From Flavobacterium sp. Leaf82 (lineage in GTDB: Bacteria; Bacteroidota; Bacteroidia; Flavobacteriales; Flavobacteriaceae): DNA of 64,000 nucleotides. Location: positions 1 through 64,000 of the forward strand of contig NZ_LMMA01000032.1 in the NCBI RefSeq assembly GCF_001422725.1. The letters are read 5' to 3'. The notes below the pieces were generated by a model. It was not told the origin of the DNA. It ran no database searches and saw only the letters and a program-made list of their open reading frames with translations. The first letter of the stretch is position 1, and each line of letters opens with the position of its first letter. The position numbers and the translations under genes are program-made. Shown here in pieces: positions 15,907 through 24,237 of the stretch.

Positions 15907-18096
15907 ATGTCAACATTACGTTTCCAAGCTTTAAAAGAAGCTTCTACAAGAAAGCCGGTACATTTTGAAGAAATAGACAGAAAGTCTAACCTTTTTGGTG
16001 CAAATGTGTTTAATGAAAAAGCAATGAAGCAGTTTTTGACTTCTGATGCTTTAAAGGGAGTTAGAGATGCAATTCAGCACGGAACTAAAATAGACAGAAA
16101 ACTGGCAGATTATATCGCCATGGGTATGAAGGAGTGGGCATTATCAAAAGGTGTTACTCATTATACACACTGGTTTCAGCCTCTTACCGGTACAACGGCA
16201 GAAAAACATGATGCTTTTTTCGAAACATCATATGACGGAAGTGATCCTGTAGAAAAATTTGGCGGAGCACAATTAGTACAGCAAGAACCGGATGCATCCA
16301 GTTTCCCAAACGGCGGAATCAGAAATACATTCGAAGCCAGAGGATATACAGCATGGGATCCAACATCTCCTGCATTTATATATGGAACAACTTTATGTAT
16401 TCCAACCGTTTTTATCGCTTATACAGGAGAAGCTTTAGATAATAAAATTCCGTTATTAAGAGCATTGTCCGCAATGGATGAAGCTGCGACGGAAGTATGT
16501 AAATATTTCGATAAAAATGTCAAAAAAGTAACTGCAACTTTAGGTTGGGAGCAAGAGTATTTCTTAATAGATAAAGCATTAGCAAATTCACGTCCGGATT
16601 TAATGATGACCGGAAGAACATTATTAGGACATACATCTGCAAAAGGACAACAATTAGACGATCATTATTTTGGGTCAATCCCAACGCGTGCTTTAACGTA
16701 TATGAGAGACCTGGAGCAAGAATGTATGTTGTTAGGAATTCCGGTAAAAACGCGTCATAACGAGGTGGCACCAAATCAATTTGAATTGGCACCAATTTTT
16801 GAAGAAACAAATCTTGCCGTAGATCATAACTCTTTATTGATGGATGTAATGCAAAGAGTTGCTGAGCGTCATGACTTTAAGGTTTTATTTCACGAAAAAC
16901 CGTTTAAAGGTGTAAACGGTTCTGGAAAACACAATAACTGGTCGTTAGCCACAGATACAGGAGTTAATTTATTAAGTCCAAGTAAAACTCCAATGAGTAA
17001 TTTACAGTTTCTGACTTTCTTTATCAATACCATAAAAGCAGTAAATGATAATGAAACTTTATTAAGAGCTTCTATTGCAACGGCAAGTAACGATCACAGA
17101 TTAGGAGCAAATGAAGCACCGCCGGCAATTATCTCTGTTTTTATTGGAGCACAATTAACTAAAGTTTTATCAGAATTAGAAAGTGTTACAACAGGAAAAT
17201 TATCTCCTGAAGAAAAAACAGATTTAAAACTGAATGTAGTTGGTAAAATTCCGGATGTTCTTTTAGATAATACAGATCGAAACAGAACTTCGCCTTTTGC
17301 CTTTACAGGAAATAAATTTGAGTTTAGAGCCGTAGGTTCAAATGCCAACTGCTCGAACGCAATGACTACTTTGAACGCTATTGTAGCAAAACAATTAAAG
17401 GATTTTAAAACAGAAGTTGATACTTTGATTGACTCAAAAGACATGAAAAAAGATGATGCGATCTTTAATGTTTTAAGAGAATACATCAAACAATCTAAAA
17501 AAATACTTTTTGAAGGTGACGGTTATAGTGAAGCCTGGGAAAAAGAAGCAGCAAAAAGAGGTTTAAGTAATTTTAAAACTACGCCTGAAGCAATTAAAGC
17601 CAAAGTATCTAAGCAAGCATTAGATTTATTCTCTGAATTAGGAATTCTAAACCATGTTGAAGCAGAAGCGCGTTACGAAATAGAATTAGAAGAATACACG
17701 AAGAAAATTCAGATCGAAGGAAGAGTTTTAGGCGATATTGCGAGAAACCATGTTATTCCAACAGCGATTCGTTATCAGAATACTTTAATAGAAAATGTAA
17801 AAGGGTTAAAAGAAATCTTCGGAAAAGAATTTGAAACTATTGCAAAAGAACAAATTGTTCTTATAAAAGAGATTTCCGGTCATATAGAAGGAATCAATTC
17901 TAAAGTATTAGCAATGACTAATGAAAGAAGAACAGCAAATCATTTGACAGATGCACAAAAAATGGCAGAAGATTACTGTAATAAAGTAAAACCATATTTT
18001 GAGGATATTCGTAATCATTGTGATAAACTCGAACTATTAGTAGATGACGAAAGTTGGACTTTAACTAAATACAGAGAATTATTATTTACAAAGTAA
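15907..18096 (+). CDS. glnN: Glutamine synthetase, type III
   Basis: This 729-residue cytosolic enzyme has the size and layout of GSIII (GlnN): an N-terminal region with KEWALSKGVTHYTHWFQPLTGTTAEKHD, a catalytic core with GWEQEYFLIDK, RHNEVAPNQFELAP, KPFKGVNGSGKHNNWS and SNDHRLGANEAPPAI, and a long C-terminal helical region (about 560-729) found only in this class. The N-terminal motif FQALKEASTRKP is typical of Bacteroidota members. It performs the same reaction as the divergent type II gene. Holding both classes side by side suggests different nitrogen-supply regimes. It ends in a strong terminator. The length is full and no residue loss is seen. Confidence 0.95.
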   Translation: MSTLRFQALKEASTRKPVHFEEIDRKSNLFGANVFNEKAMKQFLTSDALKGVRDAIQHGTKIDRKLADYIAMGMKEWALSKGVTHYTHWFQPLTGTTAEKHDAFFETSYDGSDPVEKFGGAQLVQQEPDASSFPNGGIRNTFEARGYTAWDPTSPAFIYGTTLCIPTVFIAYTGEALDNKIPLLRALSAMDEAATEVCKYFDKNVKKVTATLGWEQEYFLIDKALANSRPDLMMTGRTLLGHTSAKGQQLDDHYFGSIPTRALTYMRDLEQECMLLGIPVKTRHNEVAPNQFELAPIFEETNLAVDHNSLLMDVMQRVAERHDFKVLFHEKPFKGVNGSGKHNNWSLATDTGVNLLSPSKTPMSNLQFLTFFINTIKAVNDNETLLRASIATASNDHRLGANEAPPAIISVFIGAQLTKVLSELESVTTGKLSPEEKTDLKLNVVGKIPDVLLDNTDRNRTSPFAFTGNKFEFRAVGSNANCSNAMTTLNAIVAKQLKDFKTEVDTLIDSKDMKKDDAIFNVLREYIKQSKKILFEGDGYSEAWEKEAAKRGLSNFKTTPEAIKAKVSKQALDLFSELGILNHVEAEARYEIELEEYTKKIQIEGRVLGDIARNHVIPTAIRYQNTLIENVKGLKEIFGKEFETIAKEQIVLIKEISGHIEGINSKVLAMTNERRTANHLTDAQKMAEDYCNKVKPYFEDIRNHCDKLELLVDDESWTLTKYRELLFTK

Positions 18097-18120
18097 TACA
18101 GTAATACAAAAGAAATTTTA

Positions 18121-18153
18121 AGGAAAGCTCACCAATTTGGTGGGCTTTTTTTG
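18121..18153 (+). terminator. Terminator of glnN
   Basis: AAAGCTCACCAA / TTGGTGGGCTTT stem plus seven T. Confidence 0.9.
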
Positions 18154-18339
18154 CTTTAATGCTAAAATAATGCATATTACACGCCTTTTTTAATAGATCT
18201 GATGCCTTAAATGTAAAGAAATTTTAATAATTAGGTAATTTCCTACTTATGTTTTTAATCATTTCAGTAGTTCATCGACATAGTTTTACATTTCATCGAA
18301 AAGTCATTAAGCTATTGAAAAATAGCTGTTTATAGTTGA

Positions 18340-18368
18340 TTTGATTTTCGATAAGTTTTCTAATTTTG
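18340..18368 (+). promoter_or_regulatory. Promoter of the curli operon
   Basis: TTTG at 18340-18343, a 17 bp spacer and TAATTTTG at 18361-18368 match the Bacteroidota consensus exactly. Transcription would start near 18375, leaving a leader of about 120 nt before csgA. The rest of 18154-18339 shows no gene. Confidence 0.65.
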
Positions 18369-18493
18369 GTCATGAAGAAAGAAAATAAGCGATCTGATTT
18401 TATTTTCGAATGGCAATTTTGACAGCACGATTTCCCCAAATCATCCTTACCTACATAATAAGTTGTATTAATAACCAATTAAATATATCTATT

Positions 18494-19405
18494 ATGAAAA
18501 AAGTAATTTTAAGCATCTCAGCGATGCTGTTTATGGGAGTCGCAGCCTTTGCGCAGGTTTTACCGGGAACTTACACCCCTAATAACAGTTATGTTAATCA
18601 AACAGGGTCAACTCAGGATGCGTATGTTAACCAGATTGGAACAAGCCAGAAATCAAGCGTGATTCAGAAAAATTTCAAAAATGAAGCAGATGTTTACCAA
18701 GGAGTAAATCCGGGACAAATTACATTACCAATAGTAGGGAATATTTCTCATGACAACTTAGCTATGGTATCTCAGGATGGTAAATTGAATAAAGCTTATG
18801 TTTCTCAAAACAACTGGAGAAACAAAGCATATCAAACTCAGGTAGGTAATGAAAATGAGGCTACTATCTGGCAAGACGAAACTAATATCGCTTATGGATT
18901 AGGTTTTTCTGGTAACTTAATAGGCGAAGATGTAGCAACTCAAACGCAAACCGGTAACCATAATAAAGCAACTGTTGATCAGGGAACTTCAGGAAATCCT
19001 GTTGCAAGTGCTTCTGTTTTTACAGGAATGCTGCCATTAACAACTTCGATTCCGGCAAAACCTCACGGAAGCAATGAAGCTACACAAACCCAAACAGGTA
19101 ATTATAATGAAGCTTACACTAGCCAGGGAGGTTATAACAACAGTTCAAGCCAGGTTCAGAATGCATCAGTACTGGCTTCATCTGCAAACAAAAATGTGTC
19201 AAACCATTATCAATATGGAGATAACAATATTGCTAATGTTACCCAAACAGGGATTAAAAATCTTGAAAATGTATTGCAGGAAGGAACTGGAAACAAATCT
19301 TATGCAACACAAAACTCTACATTCCCATCTAGTTTTGCAGGCAACGCAAGTGTCGTAATTCAACAAGGTACATTGAACTTATCTACTGTAGCACAAAGCA
19401 ATTAA
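18494..19405 (+). CDS. csgA: Curlin-repeat protein, major amyloid subunit (CsgA-like)
   Basis: This 303-residue secreted protein has the signal peptide MKKVILSISAMLFMGVAAFA. The ATG at 18494 is preferred over the earlier frame start because it opens this signal. The mature chain is built of curlin-type units with regularly spaced Gln and Asn: x-V-x-Q-x-G-x2-N-x-A. Examples are NQTGSTQDAYVNQIG, NKATVDQG, NEATQTQTGNYNEAYTSQGG, NNIANVTQTG and NASVVIQQGTLNLSTVAQ. Such units stack into cross-beta amyloid on the cell surface after export through CsgG. It is about twice the size of E. coli CsgA, with irregular spacers between repeats. It is the first gene of the operon, separated from the rest by a terminator-like hairpin. 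Confidence 0.9.
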   Translation: MKKVILSISAMLFMGVAAFAQVLPGTYTPNNSYVNQTGSTQDAYVNQIGTSQKSSVIQKNFKNEADVYQGVNPGQITLPIVGNISHDNLAMVSQDGKLNKAYVSQNNWRNKAYQTQVGNENEATIWQDETNIAYGLGFSGNLIGEDVATQTQTGNHNKATVDQGTSGNPVASASVFTGMLPLTTSIPAKPHGSNEATQTQTGNYNEAYTSQGGYNNSSSQVQNASVLASSANKNVSNHYQYGDNNIANVTQTGIKNLENVLQEGTGNKSYATQNSTFPSSFAGNASVVIQQGTLNLSTVAQSN

Positions 19406-19420
19406 TACTTGAAAATATAA

Positions 19421-19456
19421 ATGAGATAGTCATAGAACGTGACTATCTCATTTTTT
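19421..19456 (+). terminator. Intercistronic terminator/attenuator between the curlin genes
   Basis: GAGATAGTCA (19423-19432) and TGACTATCTC (19440-19449) form a perfect 10 bp stem with a 7-nt loop, followed by ATTTTTT. Downstream genes have no obvious promoter, so partial read-through would yield much more csgA mRNA than assembly-gene mRNA. Confidence 0.75.
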
Positions 19457-19473
19457 AATCTAAAGAGATCAAG

Positions 19474-19995
19474 ATGAAGGATTTTATTTTAAATATTGTA
19501 TTTGTTTTTCTCTTTTCATCCGTGTTTTATGCACAGGAAAAAGATGATAATTCAGATTTTAAAAATTATAGTTCCTCACTGTTTAATTCAAAACAAGTGG
19601 CTTTGAGTATCGTTTCTTTAATGGATAAAAAAGAACAAAAGGATTTGAATCTTAAAATTCCATCCGGTATTCAGATACAGCAAATAGGAGATTTAAACAA
19701 AGTAACAGCAATTTTAAAATCAAATGAAACTAAAATTGCCGTAGATCAAAAAGGAGATTACAATCAATTGTTTTTAGATAAAAATGCTAAAACAATTACA
19801 CAAAATATTGTTCAGAAAGGCAATAACAACAAAATTTCTGATTTGACATTATATACAAATTATAGTGTAAATATGGAAATGATTCAAAAAGGAGACAATC
19901 AAAATATTCAGAGTATTGGGACCAATTCACTGTCAAAAAATATGAGAATTACACAAACCGGTAATGGAGCTTCGATAATTCTTATCAACAATTAA
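19474..19995 (+). CDS. csgB: Curlin-repeat protein, probable nucleator (CsgB-like)
   Basis: This 173-residue exported protein has a signal peptide ending near SSVFYA. After a charged linker (residues about 20-65) come five curlin-type units: IQIQQIGDLNKVTAIL, IAVDQKGDYNQLFL, NIVQKGNNNKISDL, MEMIQKGDNQNIQSIG and RITQTGNGASIILI. The shorter repeat block and position just after the major subunit fit the surface nucleator CsgB, which seeds polymerisation of CsgA. The role is inferred from order and size, since the two subunit types are hard to separate by sequence alone. The next gene starts 9 bp later. Confidence 0.75.
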   Translation: MKDFILNIVFVFLFSSVFYAQEKDDNSDFKNYSSSLFNSKQVALSIVSLMDKKEQKDLNLKIPSGIQIQQIGDLNKVTAILKSNETKIAVDQKGDYNQLFLDKNAKTITQNIVQKGNNNKISDLTLYTNYSVNMEMIQKGDNQNIQSIGTNSLSKNMRITQTGNGASIILINN

Positions 19996-20004
19996 ATCTG
20001 AACC

Positions 20005-20735
20005 ATGCGTTTTACAAATCGACATATTACTTTGATAGTATTAATTTTTACTGCCACAATATATGGTCAGGTGCCTCAGGATAAAATAAAGGCAAAACTT
20101 GAAATTGAAAAAATTGAAGGCAACGTAAAAATTACTGGTACAGCAGAGAATCTTACAGATGTCATTAGGAGTGCGGGCTACAGAATGTCTGTCATAAAAA
20201 ATAACAATAAAAGTAATAATCAGTCTAATAATGATCAGGTTGGCGTTTTTACCCTACAGCCAAATGAACTACAAAAGTTATCGACTTCTCAAATCAATCT
20301 TTCAGAAGATGATGAGGTAATCGTTTTATTATTGTTTTATGATGAAGACAAACAAATAATAGCAAAAGACCGTGTGGTTTTGGGCGAGGAAAAAAAAAAG
20401 ACAATGTAATAGTGCTTCCTGTTGACGGTTTTATGTTAAGAGGAATTATTACTGATGATACCAAAACCAAAATTGGTAAAGATTTTTATGATCGATATTA
20501 TTACAAATACAATGATATTGGAATAAATGCTGAAAAAATAGTAACAATAGGTGAAGAATATAGTTTCGCAAGAAATACAGCCATAACAATAACCATAGAT
20601 AATGAGGTTATCTATGAGTTTTTAGCCAGACCGGATGACGAATTTCTGGATGCAGTTGCAGAGGAATCTGTAAATGCCACCTTTACTTATTTTAAAGAAA
20701 AAGAAAAGCAGCGAAAATATTTCACTCAGTATTAA
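20005..20735 (+). CDS. csgE: CsgE with CsgC/CsgH-like N-terminal domain, split by a -1 frameshift
   Basis: The gene is read as two frames. Frame 1 (20005-20409) has a signal peptide (TATIYGQ) and a beta domain, residues about 25-130. The pattern LEIEKIEGNVKITGTAEN, GYRMSVIKNN, QVGVFTLQPNE, EVIVLLLFYDE recalls CsgC/CsgH curli chaperones. Frame 2 (from 20400) continues as DNVIVLPVDGFMLRGII, then KIGKDFYDRYYYKYND and FARNTAITITIDNEVIYEFLARPDDE, a clear CsgE domain, the periplasmic cap that gates CsgG. The switch lies at ten A followed by G (20390-20400), containing A_AAA_AAG; zero-frame stops follow at once. A -1 shift gives a 243-residue product. Frame 2 alone has only a GTG start and no signal. 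Mutation or a homopolymer error are alternatives. Confidence 0.8.
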
Positions 20736-20751
20736 TTTTATTATAAGCGAC

Positions 20752-21156
20752 ATGAAATTTATTGTAATCCTGGTAGTATTTCTACTTGTGTCTCCGTTTA
20801 TAAAGGCTCAGGCTTTAGTTTATAAGCCTGTAAATCCAGCTTTTGGAGGAGATACCTTTAATTATCAATGGCTTTTGAGCAGTGCCGAAGCTCAGAATAA
20901 GCAGAAGGATAAAACAACCGAAACAAAACAGCAAACAGATCTGGAACGCTTTAAAGCAAATTTAAATGCGCAATTGTTAAGTCAGATTTCAAGCTCACTC
21001 TACAAACAACAATTTGGTACTGATGGTATTAAAGAAGGTTCTTACACCTTTGGGAGTTATTCTGTCGATGTTTACCCATCTTCTGACGGACTCACACTAA
21101 ATATTCTGGATACCAATACCGGAGAACAAACACAAGTAATCATCCCAAATCAATAA
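20752..21156 (+). CDS. csgF: Curli assembly factor CsgF
   Basis: This 134-residue exported protein has a signal peptide ending at IKAQA (residue 20), immediately followed by LVYKPVNPAFGG, the CsgF N-terminal motif that inserts into the CsgG pore as a constriction. Next come DTFNYQWLLSSAEAQN and a C-terminal region (GSYTFGSYSVDVYPSSDGLTLNILDTNTGEQTQVIIP) matching the family's folded domain that couples CsgB to the surface. The length is close to E. coli CsgF (138). The frame opens earlier at 20674, but the ATG at 20752 gives the signal peptide. It starts 16 bp after csgE and ends 1 bp before csgG, in the same operon. Confidence 0.92.
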   Translation: MKFIVILVVFLLVSPFIKAQALVYKPVNPAFGGDTFNYQWLLSSAEAQNKQKDKTTETKQQTDLERFKANLNAQLLSQISSSLYKQQFGTDGIKEGSYTFGSYSVDVYPSSDGLTLNILDTNTGEQTQVIIPNQ

Positions 21157-21157
21157 T

Positions 21158-22519
21158 ATGAGATTACATCACTACTTACTTATTTTATTTGGATTTCTTT
21201 TTTCGGGTTGCGGTGCTTATTTCAATCAGCCAACCGGAGTACAAAAAGCAGTTTTGGGAGAAGGTACTCCCGCGACTTCCTTATTAAAAGATTTACCAAA
21301 ACCAAAGGAACCCGTTGTGGTTGGAGTCTATAAATTCAGAGACCAGACCGGACAATATAAACCACAGGAAAACGGAAGCAGTTTTAGTACAGCCGTAACT
21401 CAGGGAGCAACTTCTATCTTGATAAAAGCCCTCGAAGATTCTAAATGGTTTGTACCAATTGAGCGCGAAAATATTGGAAATTTACTGCAGGAGCGAAATC
21501 TAATTAGAGCAACACGTCAGGAATATGTAAAAAATGCCAATCCAAACGAACCTCAGTTAACGCCTTTATTATATGCAGGAGTTTTATTAGAAGGCGGAAT
21601 AGTTTCATACGATTCTAATATAATTACGGGAGGTTTTGGCGCAAGGTATTTTGGTGCCGGAGCGTCTGTAAAATACCGTCAGGATCGGGTTACGATTTAT
21701 CTGAGAATGATTTCAACATCAAACGGAAAAATTCTAAAATCAGTTTATATTTCTAAAACTATTTTATCACAGGCAATTGATGAAAGTTTATTCAGGTATG
21801 TAAATTTTAAAAGACTGTTAGAAGTTGAAACCGGATATACCACAAATGAACCGGTGCATATGGCCGTAACCGAAGCAATAGAAAAAGCCGTTGAATCATT
21901 AGTCTTAGAAGGAATAAAAGATAATATCTGGGAAGCAGATGCGCCAAAATCTGAAGTTGATACTTTATTAAAAAAATACGACGAAGAAACAAAAACCGCA
22001 GATGTAACAGCACTTTACGGAAGAGAATTAGAAAACAGAAGAAGCAAGTTTGCCATCGAAATTTCAGGAGGAGCAACGTTAATGGACGGAGATTATCAAG
22101 ATCCGCTTTTAAGACCTTTTGGACGTGGTGCGTTGAAATTTTTTATAACGCCCGGTTTTAATATCAGTGCCTCTACAAATGTTGTAAACCTTGCTAATAA
22201 AAATTTACTCGATGTAGGGTATGTCACTTACGATCTTAATCTCGAATGGGTTCTGTTACCCAAAGATCGGTTTACGCCTTATTTATATGGAGGAGGAGGA
22301 TATGCCACAAACAAAAAATTCGAAAATACATACAGTAAAGTTCAATACGGTTTAGGTCTTGAATATCTTGCTTCTGACAGAATTGGAATAAAATTATTTG
22401 CAGAACAAAATATTAATTTCAGCGACAATGTCGATTATATAAAAGCTGGAACGCGGGATGATTATTATTACAAATTTGGATTAGGGCTTACTTATTATTT
22501 CGCAAAAAAGAAAAAATAG
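21158..22519 (+). CDS. csgG: Curli secretion channel CsgG with C-terminal beta-barrel-like extension
   Basis: This 453-residue outer-membrane lipoprotein has its lipid Cys at residue 18 (FLFSGC), followed by GAYFNQP, the usual CsgG mature start. Residues about 50-270 hold the CsgG domain: VVVGVYKFRDQTGQYK, GATSILIKALEDSKWFVPIERENIGNLLQERNLIR, LLEGGIVSYDSNIITGG, RYFG, and VTIYLRMISTSNGKIL with the channel hairpins. Nine subunits form the pore for curlin export. E. coli CsgG is about 277 residues. Here a further 170 or so (from about 285, RRSKFAIEISGGATLMDGDY to LGLTYYF) show alternating strands like an OmpA-type barrel. This extension is the unusual part. The gene is in the csg operon. Confidence 0.92.
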   Translation: MRLHHYLLILFGFLFSGCGAYFNQPTGVQKAVLGEGTPATSLLKDLPKPKEPVVVGVYKFRDQTGQYKPQENGSSFSTAVTQGATSILIKALEDSKWFVPIERENIGNLLQERNLIRATRQEYVKNANPNEPQLTPLLYAGVLLEGGIVSYDSNIITGGFGARYFGAGASVKYRQDRVTIYLRMISTSNGKILKSVYISKTILSQAIDESLFRYVNFKRLLEVETGYTTNEPVHMAVTEAIEKAVESLVLEGIKDNIWEADAPKSEVDTLLKKYDEETKTADVTALYGRELENRRSKFAIEISGGATLMDGDYQDPLLRPFGRGALKFFITPGFNISASTNVVNLANKNLLDVGYVTYDLNLEWVLLPKDRFTPYLYGGGGYATNKKFENTYSKVQYGLGLEYLASDRIGIKLFAEQNINFSDNVDYIKAGTRDDYYYKFGLGLTYYFAKKKK

Positions 22520-22555
22520 TACAATCGTAAAAAACGCAATACCGAAGATATAACG

Positions 22556-24070
22556 ATGAAGTTTAAATTTAAAAACAAATTAATAATGAAGTATTTATAC
22601 AAAATAGCAAGCGTACTTTTTTTATTGTTTTTGGTTTCCTGCAGCGAAGAAAAAATAGGCGAATACGAATTTGGTACCGTTACCGGAAGAGTCGTCAATG
22701 CAGATACTTTTGAACCTATGGAGAACGTTAAAATACTTTCCAGCCCAACTACAAGTACCGTTTTTACAGATGCCGAAGGTAAATTTACCGTTTCGAACGT
22801 CAAATCAGGTGAATATTCTTTTCAGGCTCAGAAAGATGGTTTCGTAGCAAAATTTGAAGCCGTTACACTAACCGGAAATAACACCTCTGAAGTTGTTTTT
22901 GAGCTCAAAAAAGCCACAGCCAATAATAAACCCCCAACAGTTCCGGTATTAGTAAGTCCGATAGATAATAGTACAGCTCAGGCAATATCTCTGGACTTAA
23001 CCTGGACAGATACAGATCCGGATAAAGATGAATTGATTTTTAAAATCACGCTCAGAAATAGTAATAATAGCGAAGTAAAAGTTTATGAACCCATAAAAGA
23101 AAATAAACTAACATTGACAGACTTAATATATGGTACAAAATATTATTGGCAGGTTGAAGTAACAGATGGTGTAAATACACCTGTTTTAAGCACAGTAAGT
23201 ACATTTACAACACTTGCTTTTCCTGCCACAAGATATTTATTTGTAAAAAACATAAATGATAACAATGTGATTTTTACTGCCGATGATACCGGAAAACAAT
23301 ATCAATTGACCAGTTCAGATAAAAATTACTGGCGTCCGCGAAGAAATAATCAGGCTAAGAAAATTGCTTTTATAGGAACAAATGGTTCTCAAAATGATCT
23401 TTATACCATGAATTTTGACGGAACAGGTATTAAAAAAGTCACAAGTTCAGTACCAATTGCCGGTTTTAATTCAGATTATATTGGGTATTCCTGGAATGCT
23501 TCAGGGAGTGAGCTTATTTATCCTAATTTTGATAAATTGTACAAAATCAACAGCGACGGAAGTGGTTTAACCAAAATATTTCAAACCCCAAACGGCAAAT
23601 TCATATCAGAATGTGATTGGAGTGCCGATGGATCTAAAATTGCTTTAAAAGTAAACGATTCAAATGGTTATAATGTCGAGATGTATGTTATTGATCCTTC
23701 CGGAGTAGTAACAGCTACTATTCTTTCTGGTTTAAACGGAGCAGTTGGCGGATTAAACTTTTCTATCACAGGGCAAAAAATAGTGTATACCAGAGATGTT
23801 ACAGGATATGAAAGTTCAAATTACCGGCAGTTAGATTCCAGAATTTTCGAGTATAATTTTGCAACCGGAACTTCTTTACAAATAATAACCGATAAAATTT
23901 CAGGAACAAACGATTTGGATGTCCGGTATTCACCAAACGAATCAGAACTGATTTTTATCAATACTTCAAATGATGGTATTTCGATAAAAAATACAGTAAA
24001 AGCAACTACAGGCGTTGTGAACTCAAGAAGCGTATTATTTTCAGGAACCTTAATGCCAGATTGGGAATAA
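22556..24070 (+). CDS. Curli-operon lipoprotein with CarboxypepD_reg, FN3-like and PD40/TolB-like propeller domains
   Basis: This protein of about 504 residues is anchored by a lipoprotein signal (LFLVSC). Starts at 22556 or at 22586 are both possible, and the second gives a more usual signal length. Residues about 38-115 are a carboxypeptidase regulatory-like fold (GTVTGRVVNADTFEPMENVKI ... YSFQAQKDGFVA). About 125-220 is FN3-like (VPVLVSPIDNS ... YGTKYYWQVEVTDG). About 225-504 contains PD40-type blades (KIAFIGTNGSQNDLYTMNFDGTGIKKVT, WSADGSKIALKV, YSPNESELIFI). It starts 36 bp after csgG and ends at a terminator, so it is the last operon gene. It is not a canonical Csg protein. A role binding or presenting the fibre is a guess. 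Confidence 0.8.
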   Translation: MKFKFKNKLIMKYLYKIASVLFLLFLVSCSEEKIGEYEFGTVTGRVVNADTFEPMENVKILSSPTTSTVFTDAEGKFTVSNVKSGEYSFQAQKDGFVAKFEAVTLTGNNTSEVVFELKKATANNKPPTVPVLVSPIDNSTAQAISLDLTWTDTDPDKDELIFKITLRNSNNSEVKVYEPIKENKLTLTDLIYGTKYYWQVEVTDGVNTPVLSTVSTFTTLAFPATRYLFVKNINDNNVIFTADDTGKQYQLTSSDKNYWRPRRNNQAKKIAFIGTNGSQNDLYTMNFDGTGIKKVTSSVPIAGFNSDYIGYSWNASGSELIYPNFDKLYKINSDGSGLTKIFQTPNGKFISECDWSADGSKIALKVNDSNGYNVEMYVIDPSGVVTATILSGLNGAVGGLNFSITGQKIVYTRDVTGYESSNYRQLDSRIFEYNFATGTSLQIITDKISGTNDLDVRYSPNESELIFINTSNDGISIKNTVKATTGVVNSRSVLFSGTLMPDWE

Positions 24071-24108
24071 TTTTCAAAAACCAAAATTTTTTAAAACCAA
24101 TTAATTCG

Positions 24109-24148
24109 AAAAATTCGGCAGAGACATAAAACCTGCCGAATTTTTTTG
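24109..24148 (+). terminator. Terminator of the curli operon
   Basis: AAATTCGGCAG / CTGCCGAATTT stem with an 11-nt loop and seven T. Confidence 0.85.
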
Positions 24149-24203
24149 TGAATCAAATATTCTAATTTTAAATCGTATATCCCCAAGAATTAAAAAAAGG
24201 GAT

Positions 24204-24211
24204 TATCTTTG
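24204..24211 (+). promoter_or_regulatory. TAnnTTTG box of purM
   Basis: TATCTTTG ends 26 bp before the purM ATG. The -33 element is not obvious. Confidence 0.45.
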
Positions 24212-24237
24212 CACCACATCAACACAAACTAAGTTTC

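Noticed and set aside
18154-18339. CsgD-like or other regulator gene before the curli operon
   Set aside because: No open frame of useful length lies between glnN and csgA; the gap holds only the promoter and AT-rich sequence.
20412-20735. CsgE domain as an independent gene starting at GTG 20412
   Set aside because: It would lack a signal peptide, although CsgE works in the periplasm, and the GTG lies inside conserved CsgE sequence. Continuation from the upstream frame fits better.
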